From Oscillospiraceae bacterium (GTDB taxonomy: Bacteria > Bacillota > Clostridia > Oscillospirales > Butyricicoccaceae), in contig CADBTM010000093.1 in NCBI GenBank assembly GCA_902797555.1, positions 1 to 18,502 of the forward strand: 18,502 nt of DNA, in the 5' to 3' direction. The notes beneath the pieces are model-generated. The model worked only from the letters and a program-made list of their open reading frames with translations. It did not search any database and was not told where the DNA came from. Shown one piece after another: positions 1 through 8,613 of the stretch; position 1 is the first letter of the stretch; the number at the start of each line of letters is the position of its first letter. The position numbers and the translations under genes are program-made.

Positions 1-653
1 GTGATGCGCAGCTCGCATTCTCCCTCCTTGGCATAGGGCGCCATGGTGACGTCGGTCATGGTGTTCATCAGCGGCGTGACCATATATTCCATGGTGCTTT
101 CACCCACGCCGAAAATCTTGATATAGCGGCTGCCGATCACGCCGCCCTGCAGCTTTTGCAGATAGGGCAGCGCCCGATATTCAAACATGGGGCGGCACTC
201 TCTGGGCGGTCCGGGCAGCATGATGACGTGCTTGCCCTCGCTCTCAAAGGCGCAGCCGGGGGCGGTGCCCCAATCGTTGACCAGCACGGTGCACCCCTCT
301 GGCAGCATGGCCTGCTTTTCGTTGTTGGGGGTCATTTTGGCGCCCATCCGCTCCTTCAACCGACTGAGCTGCTCCGGATCCATCCGCAGCTCCTTGCCAA
401 AGGCGGCGGCCACCGTCTCCTTGGTCAGATCGTCGGCCGTGGGGCCGAGGCCGCCGGTGGTGATGATCAGATCCGCCCGCTGCTTGGCGATGCGGACAGC
501 CTCCCGCAGGCGGTCGGGGTTGTCCCCCACCACCGTCTCCCAATAGACGTTGATCCCGTGCTCGTTCAGTCCCTGTGCGATGATCTGGGCGTCCAGATTG
601 ACGATCTCGCCCAAAAGAAGCTCGGTTCCTACCGCCAGCAGCTCACAATTCAT
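1..653 (-). CDS. cinA: CinA-family protein, N-terminal part (3' end outside window)
   Basis: The first residues, MNCELLAVGTELLLGEIVN, followed by a TTGGLGPTADDLTKE segment, are the MoCF/MoaB-like molybdopterin-binding fold that opens CinA proteins. The family includes nicotinamide-nucleotide amidases and competence- or damage-inducible proteins. The PGPPRE motif near residue 150 and the GVGES motif near residue 195 fit the same domain. The C-terminal amidase domain, if present, lies beyond base 1, so whether this is a full-length CinA cannot be seen. The ATG at 653-651 is preceded by AAGGAG at proper spacing. It is the last visible gene of the gltX-glnS-desulfurase-thiI operon, 18 bp after the thiI stop. 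Its link with the tRNA genes is positional only. Family identification is firm; enzymatic activity is inferred. Confidence 0.93.
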   Translation of the reverse strand, partial: MNCELLAVGTELLLGEIVNLDAQIIAQGLNEHGINVYWETVVGDNPDRLREAVRIAKQRADLIITTGGLGPTADDLTKETVAAAFGKELRMDPEQLSRLKERMGAKMTPNNEKQAMLPEGCTVLVNDWGTAPGCAFESEGKHVIMLPGPPRECRPMFEYRALPYLQKLQGGVIGSRYIKIFGVGESTMEYMVTPLMNTMTDVTMAPYAKEGECELRI

Positions 654-671
654 ACCCTTCTCCTTTGTTTT

Positions 672-1841
672 TCAACCGATGGTGACAACTTCCAGCCCCT
701 GCATGGCCTCGTCGATGAGGGCGTCCACGTCCAGCTTGCTCTCCTCGTCCTCCGCCTTGTCCCGGGCGGGCTTGGTCTGGGGATGCTTTGGGGTGAAGAC
801 CGTACAGCAGTCCTCATAGGGCAGGATGGACACGTCCATGGTGCCGATCCTGCGGGCGATGGTGACGATCTCTTCCTTGTCCATGCCGATGGCGGGGCGC
901 AGCACGGGCATATCGCACACCGCGCCGGTGACGCCCAGCGCCTGCACCGTCTGGCTGGCCACCTGCGCCAGGCTCTCTCCGGTGATCAGGCACTGGCAGT
1001 CCCGCTTTTCGGCCACCCGCTGCGCCAGACGCATCATCATCCGCCGCATGATCAGGGTGAAATAATCCTCCCGGCATTTGTCCCGGATCTCGGTCTGGAT
1101 ATGGGTGAAGGGCACCACGGTGACCGTGGTCCTCCCCGCCCAATGGGTGAGGATCTCAGCCAGATCCATCACCTTTTGCTTGGCCTCCAGCGAGGTAAAG
1201 GGATAGCTGAAAAAGTGGACGCATTCCAGCTCCATGCCCCGCTTTGCCATCATCCAGCCCGCCACCGGCGAATCGATGCCGCCGGACAGCAGCAGCATGC
1301 CCCGTCCGGAGGTGCCGGTGGGCAGACCGCCCGCGCCCGGCAGAACGCCGGCGCTGACGTAAGCGTATTCCTCCCGCACCTCCACCTTGACGGTGAGCTG
1401 GGGCTCGTCCATCTGCGCCTGCAGATGCTCGTATACGTCGCTGAGATAGCCGCCCACCTCCCGGGAGATCTCCGGGGAGGTCATGGGAAAGCGCTTGTCC
1501 GAGCGGCGGGTCTCCACCTTATAGGTGCGCACCCGGGACAAGGGCTCCCGCAGATATTCCGCGGCCTTTGCCTTGATATCCTCGATGTTTTTTTCGCACA
1601 CGACGGCCCGCGCCACCGCCACGATGCCGAAAATCTTCCGGCAGGCCTCCAGCGCGGCGTCCATGTCGGCCTCTCCGTCCTGGGGCTCCACATACACGGT
1701 GGACTGGCAGCCGTGGATCCTGAAATTGCCGATCTTTTTCAGACGCCAGTAGAGGGTCTTTTGCAGACGGTCTTCAAATTTGTGGCGGTTGAGCCCCTTG
1801 AGCACCAGCTCGCCGCATTTGCACAACAGTATTTCCTTCAT
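672..1841 (-). CDS. thiI: tRNA 4-thiouridine synthase ThiI
   Basis: 389 residues, the usual size of Gram-positive ThiI without a C-terminal rhodanese domain. An N-terminal ferredoxin-like plus THUMP RNA-binding region spans roughly residues 1-165. The adenylating PP-loop domain starts at LPTGTSGRG, with SGGIDSP at 186-192. A PYEDCCTVFTPKHP segment near 341-354 holds the paired cysteines typical of the active-site region. ThiI activates U8 of tRNA with ATP and inserts sulfur to make s4U; in some bacteria it also supplies sulfur for thiamine. Without a rhodanese domain it should receive sulfur directly from a cysteine desulfurase, and one is encoded 10 bp upstream in the same operon, as in the Bacillus NifZ-ThiI pair. 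The start has a TGAGGAAG ribosome binding site 4-5 bases upstream. Confidence 0.96.
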   Translation of the reverse strand: MKEILLCKCGELVLKGLNRHKFEDRLQKTLYWRLKKIGNFRIHGCQSTVYVEPQDGEADMDAALEACRKIFGIVAVARAVVCEKNIEDIKAKAAEYLREPLSRVRTYKVETRRSDKRFPMTSPEISREVGGYLSDVYEHLQAQMDEPQLTVKVEVREEYAYVSAGVLPGAGGLPTGTSGRGMLLLSGGIDSPVAGWMMAKRGMELECVHFFSYPFTSLEAKQKVMDLAEILTHWAGRTTVTVVPFTHIQTEIRDKCREDYFTLIMRRMMMRLAQRVAEKRDCQCLITGESLAQVASQTVQALGVTGAVCDMPVLRPAIGMDKEEIVTIARRIGTMDVSILPYEDCCTVFTPKHPQTKPARDKAEDEESKLDVDALIDEAMQGLEVVTIG

Positions 1842-1851
1842 AGCTTCCTCA

Positions 1852-2964
1852 TCAAAACAGTTTCATTGCCTCTTCCAGACCGCAAAGAAAGGCGTCGATC
1901 GCCTCCTCCGGGGTCTCCGGGCAAAGGCTCACCCGCAGGGCGGCGTCCACATTTTTTCCCGGGAGACGCATGGCGGTGAGCACATGGGATTTCTTTCCTC
2001 TGGCGCAGGCGCTCCCTCCGGAGACGTAGATTCCCCGATCGGACAGCACCCGGATATACACCTCGCTGCGCCCCTTTTTGGGGGAGAGATTGACGATGTG
2101 GGGCGCGCCGTGCGCGGGGGTGTTGATGTCGCAGCCCAGCGCCCGTGCCCCCGCGATCAGCTTGTCCCGCAGAGCGTTCATGCGGGCGGTATGCTCGTCA
2201 AAATGGGCGCTGCGATCCCGGGCGGCGGCGGCAAAGGCCGCGATCTGGGGCATGGCCTCGGTGCCCGAGCGCATGCCGTTTTCCTGATTGCCGCCATAGA
2301 TCAGCGGCGGCAGGGTCAGGCCTTCCCGCAGGTAGAGCGCGCCGCTGCCCTTGAGCCCGCCGATCTTGTGGGCCGACAGGCTGAGGGCGTCGACACAATC
2401 CAGCGGAAGCGGGATCTTGCAGAAGCCCTGCACCCCGTCCACATGAAAGATTGCCCTGGGGCAGATGCCCTCCATGGCGGCCTTGGTCTCCTCCAGGGGC
2501 AGAACTGCGCCGGTCTCGTTGCACACCGCCATCATGCTCACCAGCGCGGTGTCCGGCCGGAGGGCGGCCCCGACCGCCGCGGGAGAAACCGTTCCGTCGG
2601 TCTCCGGCGGGACGAGGGTGATATCCCAGCCCTGATTTTTCAGCGCCTTGAGGGTGTTGAGGGTGGCGTCGTGCTCGATCTGGGTGGAGACGATATGTCT
2701 GCCCACATGCTTGTTTTTGAAGGCGGCGCCCATCAGGGCGGTGTTGATGCTCTCGCTCCCTCCGGAGGTAAAGGTGATCCGCTCTGCCCTGCATCCCAGA
2801 GCGGCGGCCACCGCCTCCCGGCTGTCGCACAGCAGCTGTCTCGCCCGACGCCCCGCCGCGTGGAGCGAGCCGGGATTGCCAAACTCGTCCATGGCGCCCT
2901 CCGCCGCTTGCCGCGCTGCGGGCAAAACGGCAGTGGTGGCGGCGTTGTCCAGATAGTATTCCAT
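1852..2964 (-). CDS. NifS/IscS-type cysteine desulfurase (ThiI partner)
   Basis: A PLP-dependent class V aminotransferase-fold enzyme of 370 residues that takes sulfur from cysteine to give a protein persulfide. Visible signatures are YLDNAATT at the N-terminus, TSGGSESIN near 66-74, HVDGVQ near 174-179, the PLP lysine in SAHKIGG (about K200) and the mobile-loop cysteine in SGGSACARG (about C320). The short length and the neighbouring thiI match the dedicated NifZ-like desulfurases that feed ThiI rather than general IscS. The ATG at 2964-2962 overlaps the glnS stop as TGATG, implying translational coupling. A TTG three bases earlier (2967) is an alternative start. Sulfur delivery to ThiI is inferred from family and context. 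An added role in Fe-S assembly cannot be excluded. Confidence 0.94.
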   Translation of the reverse strand: MEYYLDNAATTAVLPAARQAAEGAMDEFGNPGSLHAAGRRARQLLCDSREAVAAALGCRAERITFTSGGSESINTALMGAAFKNKHVGRHIVSTQIEHDATLNTLKALKNQGWDITLVPPETDGTVSPAAVGAALRPDTALVSMMAVCNETGAVLPLEETKAAMEGICPRAIFHVDGVQGFCKIPLPLDCVDALSLSAHKIGGLKGSGALYLREGLTLPPLIYGGNQENGMRSGTEAMPQIAAFAAAARDRSAHFDEHTARMNALRDKLIAGARALGCDINTPAHGAPHIVNLSPKKGRSEVYIRVLSDRGIYVSGGSACARGKKSHVLTAMRLPGKNVDAALRVSLCPETPEEAIDAFLCGLEEAMKLF

Positions 2965-4649
2965 CAATTCTTAAAGCTGTCCTTAAGCGCTACCGCCCGG
3001 TTGAACACCAGATGACCGGGGGCGCTGTCCTTGCTGTCGGCGGCAAAATAGCCCTGCCGCATAAACTGGAAGCGCTCGTCGCTGCCAGCGGTCTCCAGAC
3101 TCTTTTCCAGCTTGCAGCCCTGCAGAACCTCCAGAGAATTGGGGTTGAGGCAGGCCAAAAATCCGCCCTCATAGCCGTCGGGGTCGGCCTCGGTGAACAG
3201 ATCGTCATAAATGCGCACCTCGGCGTCCACGGCGGTGGCGGCGTCCACCCAGTGAAGGGTCGCGCCCTTGACCTTGCGCCCGTCGGCGGGGTCGCCCCCG
3301 CGGGATTCGGGATCATTGGTGGCATTGATCACGGTGACGTTTCCGTTTTCGTCCTTCTTGCAGCCGGTGCAGGTGATGACGTAGGCGGCCTTGAGACGGC
3401 ACTCCGGGCCCTGGGGGTACAGGCGCTTGTATTTGGGCACCGGCGTCTCCAAAAAGTCCTCGGCCTCCACATAGAGCTCCCGGGAGAAGGTGACGGTGTG
3501 GGTGCCCTCCTCGGGGCGGGTGGGATTGTTTTCGATCTCAAAGGTCTCGCTCTGTCCCTCGGGATAGTTGGTGATCACCAGCTTGACGGGGCGCAGCACC
3601 GCCATCACGCGGCGGGCGTTTTCGTTGAGGTCTTCCCGGAGGCAATGCTCCAGAAATCCGTATTCCACCGTGCTGGACACCTTTGCCACGCCGATCCGGT
3701 CGCAGAAATTGCGGATGGCGCGGGGGGTATAGCCCCGGCGGCGCAGGCCGCACAGGGTGGGCATGCGGGGATCGTCCCAGCCGGAGACCTTTTTCTCCTC
3801 CACCAGCTGACGCAGCTTGCGCTTGGACATGACGGTGTGGTCGATGCCCAGACGGGCAAACTCGATCTGCCGGGGCTTGGAGGGGACGGAGACGTTGTTC
3901 ACCACCCAGTCGTACAGCGGGCGATGATCCTCATATTCCAGCGAGCACAAAGAGTGGGTGATGCCCTCCAGCGCGTCCTGAATGGGATGGGCAAAATCGT
4001 ACATGGGGAAGATGCACCATTTGGTGCCCTGACGGTGGTGCTCGATGTAGCGGATGCGGTAGATCACCGGGTCGCGCATGTTGAAGTTGCCGCTCTCCAG
4101 ATCGATCTTTGCCCGCAGGGTATATTTTCCCTCGGGAAACTCGCCGTTCTTCATCCGTTCAAACAGGTCGAGGCTCTCCTCGATGGGTCTGTCCCGCCAC
4201 GGAGAGCGGGCGGGGGTGTTGGTGTCGCCCCGATATTCCCGGAACTGCTCGGGAGTCAGCTCGCAGACGTAGGCCAGACCCTTTTTGATGAGCTCCACCG
4301 CATATTCATAGTCCTTTTCAAAATAGTCCGATCCGTAATACAGCCGATCACCCCAGTCAAAGCCCAGCCAGTGGATGTCCTCCTGAATGGCGTCCACAAA
4401 CTCGGTGTCCTCCTTGGCGGGGTTGGTGTCGTCAAAGCGCAGATTGCACAGGCCGCCGAACTTTTCCGCCGTGCCAAAGTCGATGCACAACGCCTTGCAG
4501 TGCCCGATGTGCAGATAGCCGTTGGGCTCGGGCGGAAACCGGGTGTGCACCCGTTTTCCAGCAAACCGTCCGCCCTCGGCGATATCCTCCACGATAAAAT
4601 CGTGGATAAAATTGCCGGCCGAGCCGTTGTTCATGATCTCCTCGCTCAT
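2964..4649 (-). CDS. glnS: glutaminyl-tRNA synthetase
   Basis: A class I aminoacyl-tRNA synthetase of 561 residues, close to the length of proteobacterial GlnRS. The PPEPNGYLHIGH signature is at 39-50 and the KMSKS-equivalent VMSKRKL at 273-279. RFDDTNP near 71-77 and the C-terminal beta-barrel anticodon-binding region complete the family layout. It attaches glutamine directly to tRNA-Gln. Most Firmicutes lack GlnRS and make Gln-tRNA by GatCAB transamidation, so its presence is notable, although some Clostridia are known to carry one. The ATG at 4649 has AAGGAGG at good spacing. It sits 16 bp after gltX and overlaps the following desulfurase gene. Confidence 0.97.
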   Translation of the reverse strand: MSEEIMNNGSAGNFIHDFIVEDIAEGGRFAGKRVHTRFPPEPNGYLHIGHCKALCIDFGTAEKFGGLCNLRFDDTNPAKEDTEFVDAIQEDIHWLGFDWGDRLYYGSDYFEKDYEYAVELIKKGLAYVCELTPEQFREYRGDTNTPARSPWRDRPIEESLDLFERMKNGEFPEGKYTLRAKIDLESGNFNMRDPVIYRIRYIEHHRQGTKWCIFPMYDFAHPIQDALEGITHSLCSLEYEDHRPLYDWVVNNVSVPSKPRQIEFARLGIDHTVMSKRKLRQLVEEKKVSGWDDPRMPTLCGLRRRGYTPRAIRNFCDRIGVAKVSSTVEYGFLEHCLREDLNENARRVMAVLRPVKLVITNYPEGQSETFEIENNPTRPEEGTHTVTFSRELYVEAEDFLETPVPKYKRLYPQGPECRLKAAYVITCTGCKKDENGNVTVINATNDPESRGGDPADGRKVKGATLHWVDAATAVDAEVRIYDDLFTEADPDGYEGGFLACLNPNSLEVLQGCKLEKSLETAGSDERFQFMRQGYFAADSKDSAPGHLVFNRAVALKDSFKN

Positions 4650-4665
4650 GGTTGTTCCTCCTTCT

Positions 4666-6321
4666 TTATCCGTTCAGCCCCGCCAGATAGGCTTGCAGCC
4701 GGCGGCGGCAGGTATCCTGACCCAGCAGCGCCATGATGGCGTGCAGGTCGGGGGTGTTCTTTCTTCCGGTGATCGCCATGCGGACGACAGCGCTGACGTC
4801 GCCCACATGTCCTTTGAATTGCTCGGGATTTGCCTTATAGGCCTTGACGTCGGGGGAAAAGCCCAGCGCCGGGCAAAGCTCCTTCATCTTGCCGAACCAG
4901 GTGTCCTTGTCGTCGCCGCAGTCCATCACGGGCAGATAGGCCTCGATGACCTGCTTCTGCACCTCGCATTCCATGTCCAGCTGCTCCTCCATGGCAAAGA
5001 GCTCGTCAAAGAAATAGGCGGCATAGGCCTTCACGTCCTGCCAGCGGACGATGTCCTTCCGGGGCTTTTTCCCGCCCCGATCGATGGCAAACAGTCTCTT
5101 GGTAAAGGCGGGATCCCGGGTGAGCAGGGCGCAGAAATCGGGATCGAACCGTCCCGCCCACGCCGTGGCCTGGGCATATACCTCCTCGGCGGTCAGGCGG
5201 GAGATGACCTCCGCCGAAACGCTTTGCAGCTTGTTCAGATCGAACAGTGCGCCCGAGGCGCTCATCTTGTTGAGCTTGAAGGGGAACTCGGTGTAGCGGG
5301 CGTCCTTGTTCTGCCGCCGCCAATCCTCAAAGTTGGAATTGCCGATGGTGAGCAGATACTCCATCACCGCGTCGGCGGGATAGCCCTCCTCGGTGAAATA
5401 GCTGACGGCGGCCTCGGGGTCCTTGCGCTTGGAAAGCTTGCGCTTGGAGCCGTCCTCCTCCTTCATGATGGGAGAGATATGGGCGTATTTGGGCGCCTTG
5501 AGCCCGCACAGCCAGAAGAGCTGCAGATGGATGGGCGCCGAGGCGATCCACTCGTCGCCCCGCACCACCTGAGTCACCCGCATCAGGGTGTCGTCCACCA
5601 CGTGGGCAAAGTGATAGGTGGGGATGCCGTCGCTCTTGAGCAGCACCACGTCCACATAGTTTTCCTCCATCTCGATCTCGCCCCGGATGGCGTCCTTGAA
5701 CTTGACCCTTCCGCCCGGCTTGCCGGGAGAGCGCAGGCGCATCACATATGGCTTGCCCGCAGCGAGGGCAGCCTCCACCTCTTCGATGGGCTTGTCCCGC
5801 CACAGGGCATATTCCCCCCAATAGCCGGGGGTGACGTTTTCGCTCTCCTGCTTTTTCCGCAGCTCGTCCAGCTCGTCGGCGGTGCAGAAGCAGGGATAGG
5901 CCAGACCCTTTTCCACCAGATCCTTGCAGAACACATGGTAATATTCCGCCCGGCGGCTTTGGGTATAGGGACCGTAAGCGCCGATCTCCTCATGCTCGCC
6001 CTGAGCGCCCTCGTCAAAGACGATGCCGAAATCGCGCAGACCCTGCACGATCAGTGAAACGCCGCCCTCCACCTCGCGCTTTTTGTCGGTGTCCTCGATG
6101 CGGAGGATGGCAACGCCGCCGGTGGTGTGGGCGACCCGCTCGCTCACCATGGCGGAAAAGACGCCGCCGATGTGGAGAAAGCCGGTGGGACTGGGGGCAA
6201 AACGGGTCACCTGCGCGCCCTCCTTGAGGGGGCGGGGCGGGAAGCTCTGCTCCATGAGCTGCCCGGGCGTTTGGGTCACATTGGGAAAAAGAAGCTGCGC
6301 CAGACGGATGGGATCGGTCAT
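4666..6321 (-). CDS. gltX: glutamyl-tRNA synthetase with N-terminal extension
   Basis: A class I synthetase of 551 residues that charges tRNA-Glu. FAPSPTGFLHIGG lies at about 41-53 and the KMSKS-type KLSKR at about 295-299; LRIEDTDKKRE is the usual strand after HIGH. Canonical GluRS begins within a few residues of the FAPSPTG motif. Here about 40 residues come first, including RLAQLLFPNV and a proline-rich PPRPLKEG, and the protein is longer than the roughly 470-490 residues usual for bacterial GluRS. The ATG at 6321 is preferred because AGGAG sits 8 bases upstream; a GTG at 6330 overlaps that ribosome binding site and is unlikely. It is the first gene of the operon. The 5' leader is only about 37 nt, too short for a T-box. 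Confidence 0.96.
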   Translation of the reverse strand: MTDPIRLAQLLFPNVTQTPGQLMEQSFPPRPLKEGAQVTRFAPSPTGFLHIGGVFSAMVSERVAHTTGGVAILRIEDTDKKREVEGGVSLIVQGLRDFGIVFDEGAQGEHEEIGAYGPYTQSRRAEYYHVFCKDLVEKGLAYPCFCTADELDELRKKQESENVTPGYWGEYALWRDKPIEEVEAALAAGKPYVMRLRSPGKPGGRVKFKDAIRGEIEMEENYVDVVLLKSDGIPTYHFAHVVDDTLMRVTQVVRGDEWIASAPIHLQLFWLCGLKAPKYAHISPIMKEEDGSKRKLSKRKDPEAAVSYFTEEGYPADAVMEYLLTIGNSNFEDWRRQNKDARYTEFPFKLNKMSASGALFDLNKLQSVSAEVISRLTAEEVYAQATAWAGRFDPDFCALLTRDPAFTKRLFAIDRGGKKPRKDIVRWQDVKAYAAYFFDELFAMEEQLDMECEVQKQVIEAYLPVMDCGDDKDTWFGKMKELCPALGFSPDVKAYKANPEQFKGHVGDVSAVVRMAITGRKNTPDLHAIMALLGQDTCRRRLQAYLAGLNG

Positions 6322-6364
6322 ATTTTTCACTCCTGAACGTATAGTTTCCGCATGATATCATCTT

Positions 6365-6393
6365 ATTATAGCTTTTTCTATTCCAAGATGCAA
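6365..6393 (-). promoter_or_regulatory. sigma-A promoter of the gltX-glnS-thiI operon
   Basis: On the minus strand, TTGCAT (6393-6388) and a perfect TATAAT (6370-6365) are separated by 17 bases. Transcription would begin near 6358, giving a leader of about 37 nt before the gltX ATG. The promoter sits directly beyond the terminator of the upstream clp gene. Confidence 0.82.
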
Positions 6394-6403
6394 GATGCGG
6401 AGC

Positions 6404-6432
6404 AAAAAAAGTCCGCACCCGTCGGGGTGCGG
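6404..6432 (-). terminator. intrinsic terminator of the clp gene
   Basis: An 8-bp perfect GC-rich stem (CCGCACCC / GGGTGCGG, 6413-6420 with 6425-6432) with a 4-base loop is followed on the minus strand by seven T residues (6410-6404). It lies about 10 bp after the clp stop codon and separates clp from the gltX promoter. Confidence 0.88.
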
Positions 6433-6441
6433 CAGCGTGCT

Positions 6442-8613
6442 TCATACGCACTGCGTCAGGGCGCTTTCGCCGGTGAGGACGACCTCTCCTCCGTCCCCGG
6501 CGTCCAGCAAAAACGCGGCGTCCTCCCTGCGGAGAAGGGCGGATGCCAGCGGCTCCTCCACCCGGCGGCGCAGGAGATTGCGCACGGCGCGGGCGCCGTA
6601 GGGGTCTTTGGCGCACCCATCCAGCAGGGCGTTTTCCGCCTCCGGCGTCCAGCGCAGCCGGACGCCCAGCCCGCGGCAGCGGGCGGCAAGGTCGTCCAGC
6701 CCCCGGCAGAGCAGGATGCGCAGGCTGTCCCGTTCCAGCGGGGAAAAGACGGCGATCCCGTCCAGCCTGCCCAGCAGTTCGGGGCGCATGCTCCGCTTTA
6801 CAGCGCGGAGGACGGTCTCCCGGCTCGCCTTTGCCCCCTCCTCCCGCAAAAAGCCCGCCGGACGGCGGCTCAGCTCGTCCGCGCCGAGATTGCAGGTGAG
6901 CAGGATCACGCTCTCCCGGAAGGAGATTTTTTGCCCCGTACCGTCGGTGAGGCATCCCTCCTCCAGCATCTGCAGCAGCAGGGTGAGCACGTCGGGATGG
7001 GCCTTTTCCACCTCGTCCAGCAGCACCACGCTGCGGGGCGCGCGGCGGATGGGATCGGTGAGCTGACCTCCCTCGCCGTAGCCGGTATAGCCCGGCGGCG
7101 CGCCGATCAGCCTGGCAGCGCTGTGCTTTTCCATATATTCGCTCATATCCAGACGGATCAGGCTGTCCCTCCCGGGAAAAAGCTCCCGCGCCAACGCTTT
7201 TGCCAGCGCAGTCTTTCCCACGCCGGTGGGGCCGCACAGCAAAAAAGCCCCTCGCGGGCGGGCGCCCCGGGGAAAGGTCTGCCCCAGTGCCATGGCCGAT
7301 GCCACCGTCTCCACGGCGGCGTCCTGTCCCACGACGGCCTGCCTGAGCCGGACGGCCAGCTCCCGTCCCTCGGCTCCCCACACAAGCTCGTCCCCGCCGC
7401 GCATGCGCCGCGCCACCGCCTCCACATGAGCTTCTCCCGCCCGTGCCGCGCCGGCAAAAACGGCCTCGGCTGCCGCCTCGTCCAGCAGATCCACCGACCG
7501 GTCGGGGTCGCACCGGTCGGGCATGGCCTCCCGGGAGAGCCGCACCGCCGCCCGGATGGCGGCGTCGGTGATGAGCAGTCCGTGATGCGCCTCATACCGC
7601 GGACGCAGGGCGTGGAGGATGATCTCGGTGTCGGGCGCAGAGGGCTCGCCCACGTCCACCGGCTGAAAGCGGCGCGCCAGCGCCGTGTCCCGGGCGATGT
7701 ATTTCTGAAACTCCCGATGGGTGGTAGCGCCGAGGATCTGTACGCCCCCTCTGGCCAGCGCCGGCTTGAGCAGATTGCCCGCGTCGATGGCGCCCTCGGC
7801 CGCTCCCGCGCCGCAGACGGTGTGCAGCTCGTCGATGAACAGGATCACGTTGCCCGCCGCCTGCAGCTCCCGCAGCATATTGCGCACCCGATCCTCAAAC
7901 TCGCCCCGATAGCGCGTCCCCGCCACCATGCCCGCCATATCCACGGCGATCAGCCGCTTGTCGGCCAGCGCCTCGGGCACCTCACCGGAGGCCAGCTTTG
8001 CCGCCAGGCCTTCGGCCACGGCGGTCTTTCCCACGCCTGCCGCCCCCAGCAGCACCGGATTGCCCTTTTGCCGCCGGGCGAGGATGTGCATCACCCGGGC
8101 GATCTCCCGGCTGCGGCAGGCCACCGGATCATATTCCCCCGCCGCGGCACGTGCGGTCATATCGGTGCCGAACTGCATGGTCAGCTTGAGCTCGCTCCGC
8201 TTTGTTCCGCCGGACAGCGCCGGACGGGTCAGCCTTCTTCGGAGGGCCTCGCCGGGACAGCCGCAGGCGCGCAGCAGATCGTCCAGCTCTCCCTCCTCCT
8301 CCAGCAGCGCCTGCAGCAGATGCCGCGGGGCGACGGTGCCTCCCGCCAGCGCACAGGCCCGGCGCAGCACCTGCGCCGCCTCGGGGGAGCATACAGGGTC
8401 GCCCTCATATGCCGCACTTTCCTTCAGCACCATCCGTTCCAGCCGCTCGGGAAGACCGCTCCACCGTTCCAGCAGACGCCCCGGGATACACTCCTCCGCC
8501 AGCGCACCCACCAGAAGATGTCGGGGGAGCAGTCTTCCGCCGCAATTCTTTGCCGTCCGCCATGCCCGGGTGAGGGCGCGCTCTCCCGAGGGGGTGTAGT
8601 GCTCCGTCCTCAC
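6442..8613 (-). CDS. Clp-family AAA+ ATPase (ClpA/ClpC-like unfoldase)
   Basis: 723 residues with two AAA+ modules. Residues 1-130 match the double-repeat Clp N domain. Module 1 has Walker A GAAGVGKT (190-197) and Walker B ILFIDE (257-262). Module 2 has Walker A GPTGVGKT (461-468) and Walker B VVLLDE (529-534). The stretch between modules (about 400-425) is short and lacks the UVR/coiled-coil middle domain of ClpC and ClpB, so the layout is closer to ClpA. At the ClpP-docking loop position there is AGF (586-588) instead of the usual L/I/V-G-F, so ClpP partnering is plausible but not certain. It would unfold substrates with ATP. The GTG start at 8613 has GGGAGG 6 bases upstream and overlaps a preceding 34-codon frame by GTGA. 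No clpP, ctsR or mcsAB is nearby. Confidence 0.93.
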   Translation of the reverse strand: MRTEHYTPSGERALTRAWRTAKNCGGRLLPRHLLVGALAEECIPGRLLERWSGLPERLERMVLKESAAYEGDPVCSPEAAQVLRRACALAGGTVAPRHLLQALLEEEGELDDLLRACGCPGEALRRRLTRPALSGGTKRSELKLTMQFGTDMTARAAAGEYDPVACRSREIARVMHILARRQKGNPVLLGAAGVGKTAVAEGLAAKLASGEVPEALADKRLIAVDMAGMVAGTRYRGEFEDRVRNMLRELQAAGNVILFIDELHTVCGAGAAEGAIDAGNLLKPALARGGVQILGATTHREFQKYIARDTALARRFQPVDVGEPSAPDTEIILHALRPRYEAHHGLLITDAAIRAAVRLSREAMPDRCDPDRSVDLLDEAAAEAVFAGAARAGEAHVEAVARRMRGGDELVWGAEGRELAVRLRQAVVGQDAAVETVASAMALGQTFPRGARPRGAFLLCGPTGVGKTALAKALARELFPGRDSLIRLDMSEYMEKHSAARLIGAPPGYTGYGEGGQLTDPIRRAPRSVVLLDEVEKAHPDVLTLLLQMLEEGCLTDGTGQKISFRESVILLTCNLGADELSRRPAGFLREEGAKASRETVLRAVKRSMRPELLGRLDGIAVFSPLERDSLRILLCRGLDDLAARCRGLGVRLRWTPEAENALLDGCAKDPYGARAVRNLLRRRVEEPLASALLRREDAAFLLDAGDGGEVVLTGESALTQCV

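Noticed and set aside
156..4736. Long plus-strand open frames (156-1979, 1780-3015, 3012-4736)
   Set aside because: All lie opposite cinA, thiI, the desulfurase and glnS, show low-complexity G/A/H/P-rich translations and lack ribosome binding sites.
6322..6360. T-box riboswitch upstream of the synthetase operon
   Set aside because: The predicted leader is only about 37 nt and has no T-box motif or antiterminator.
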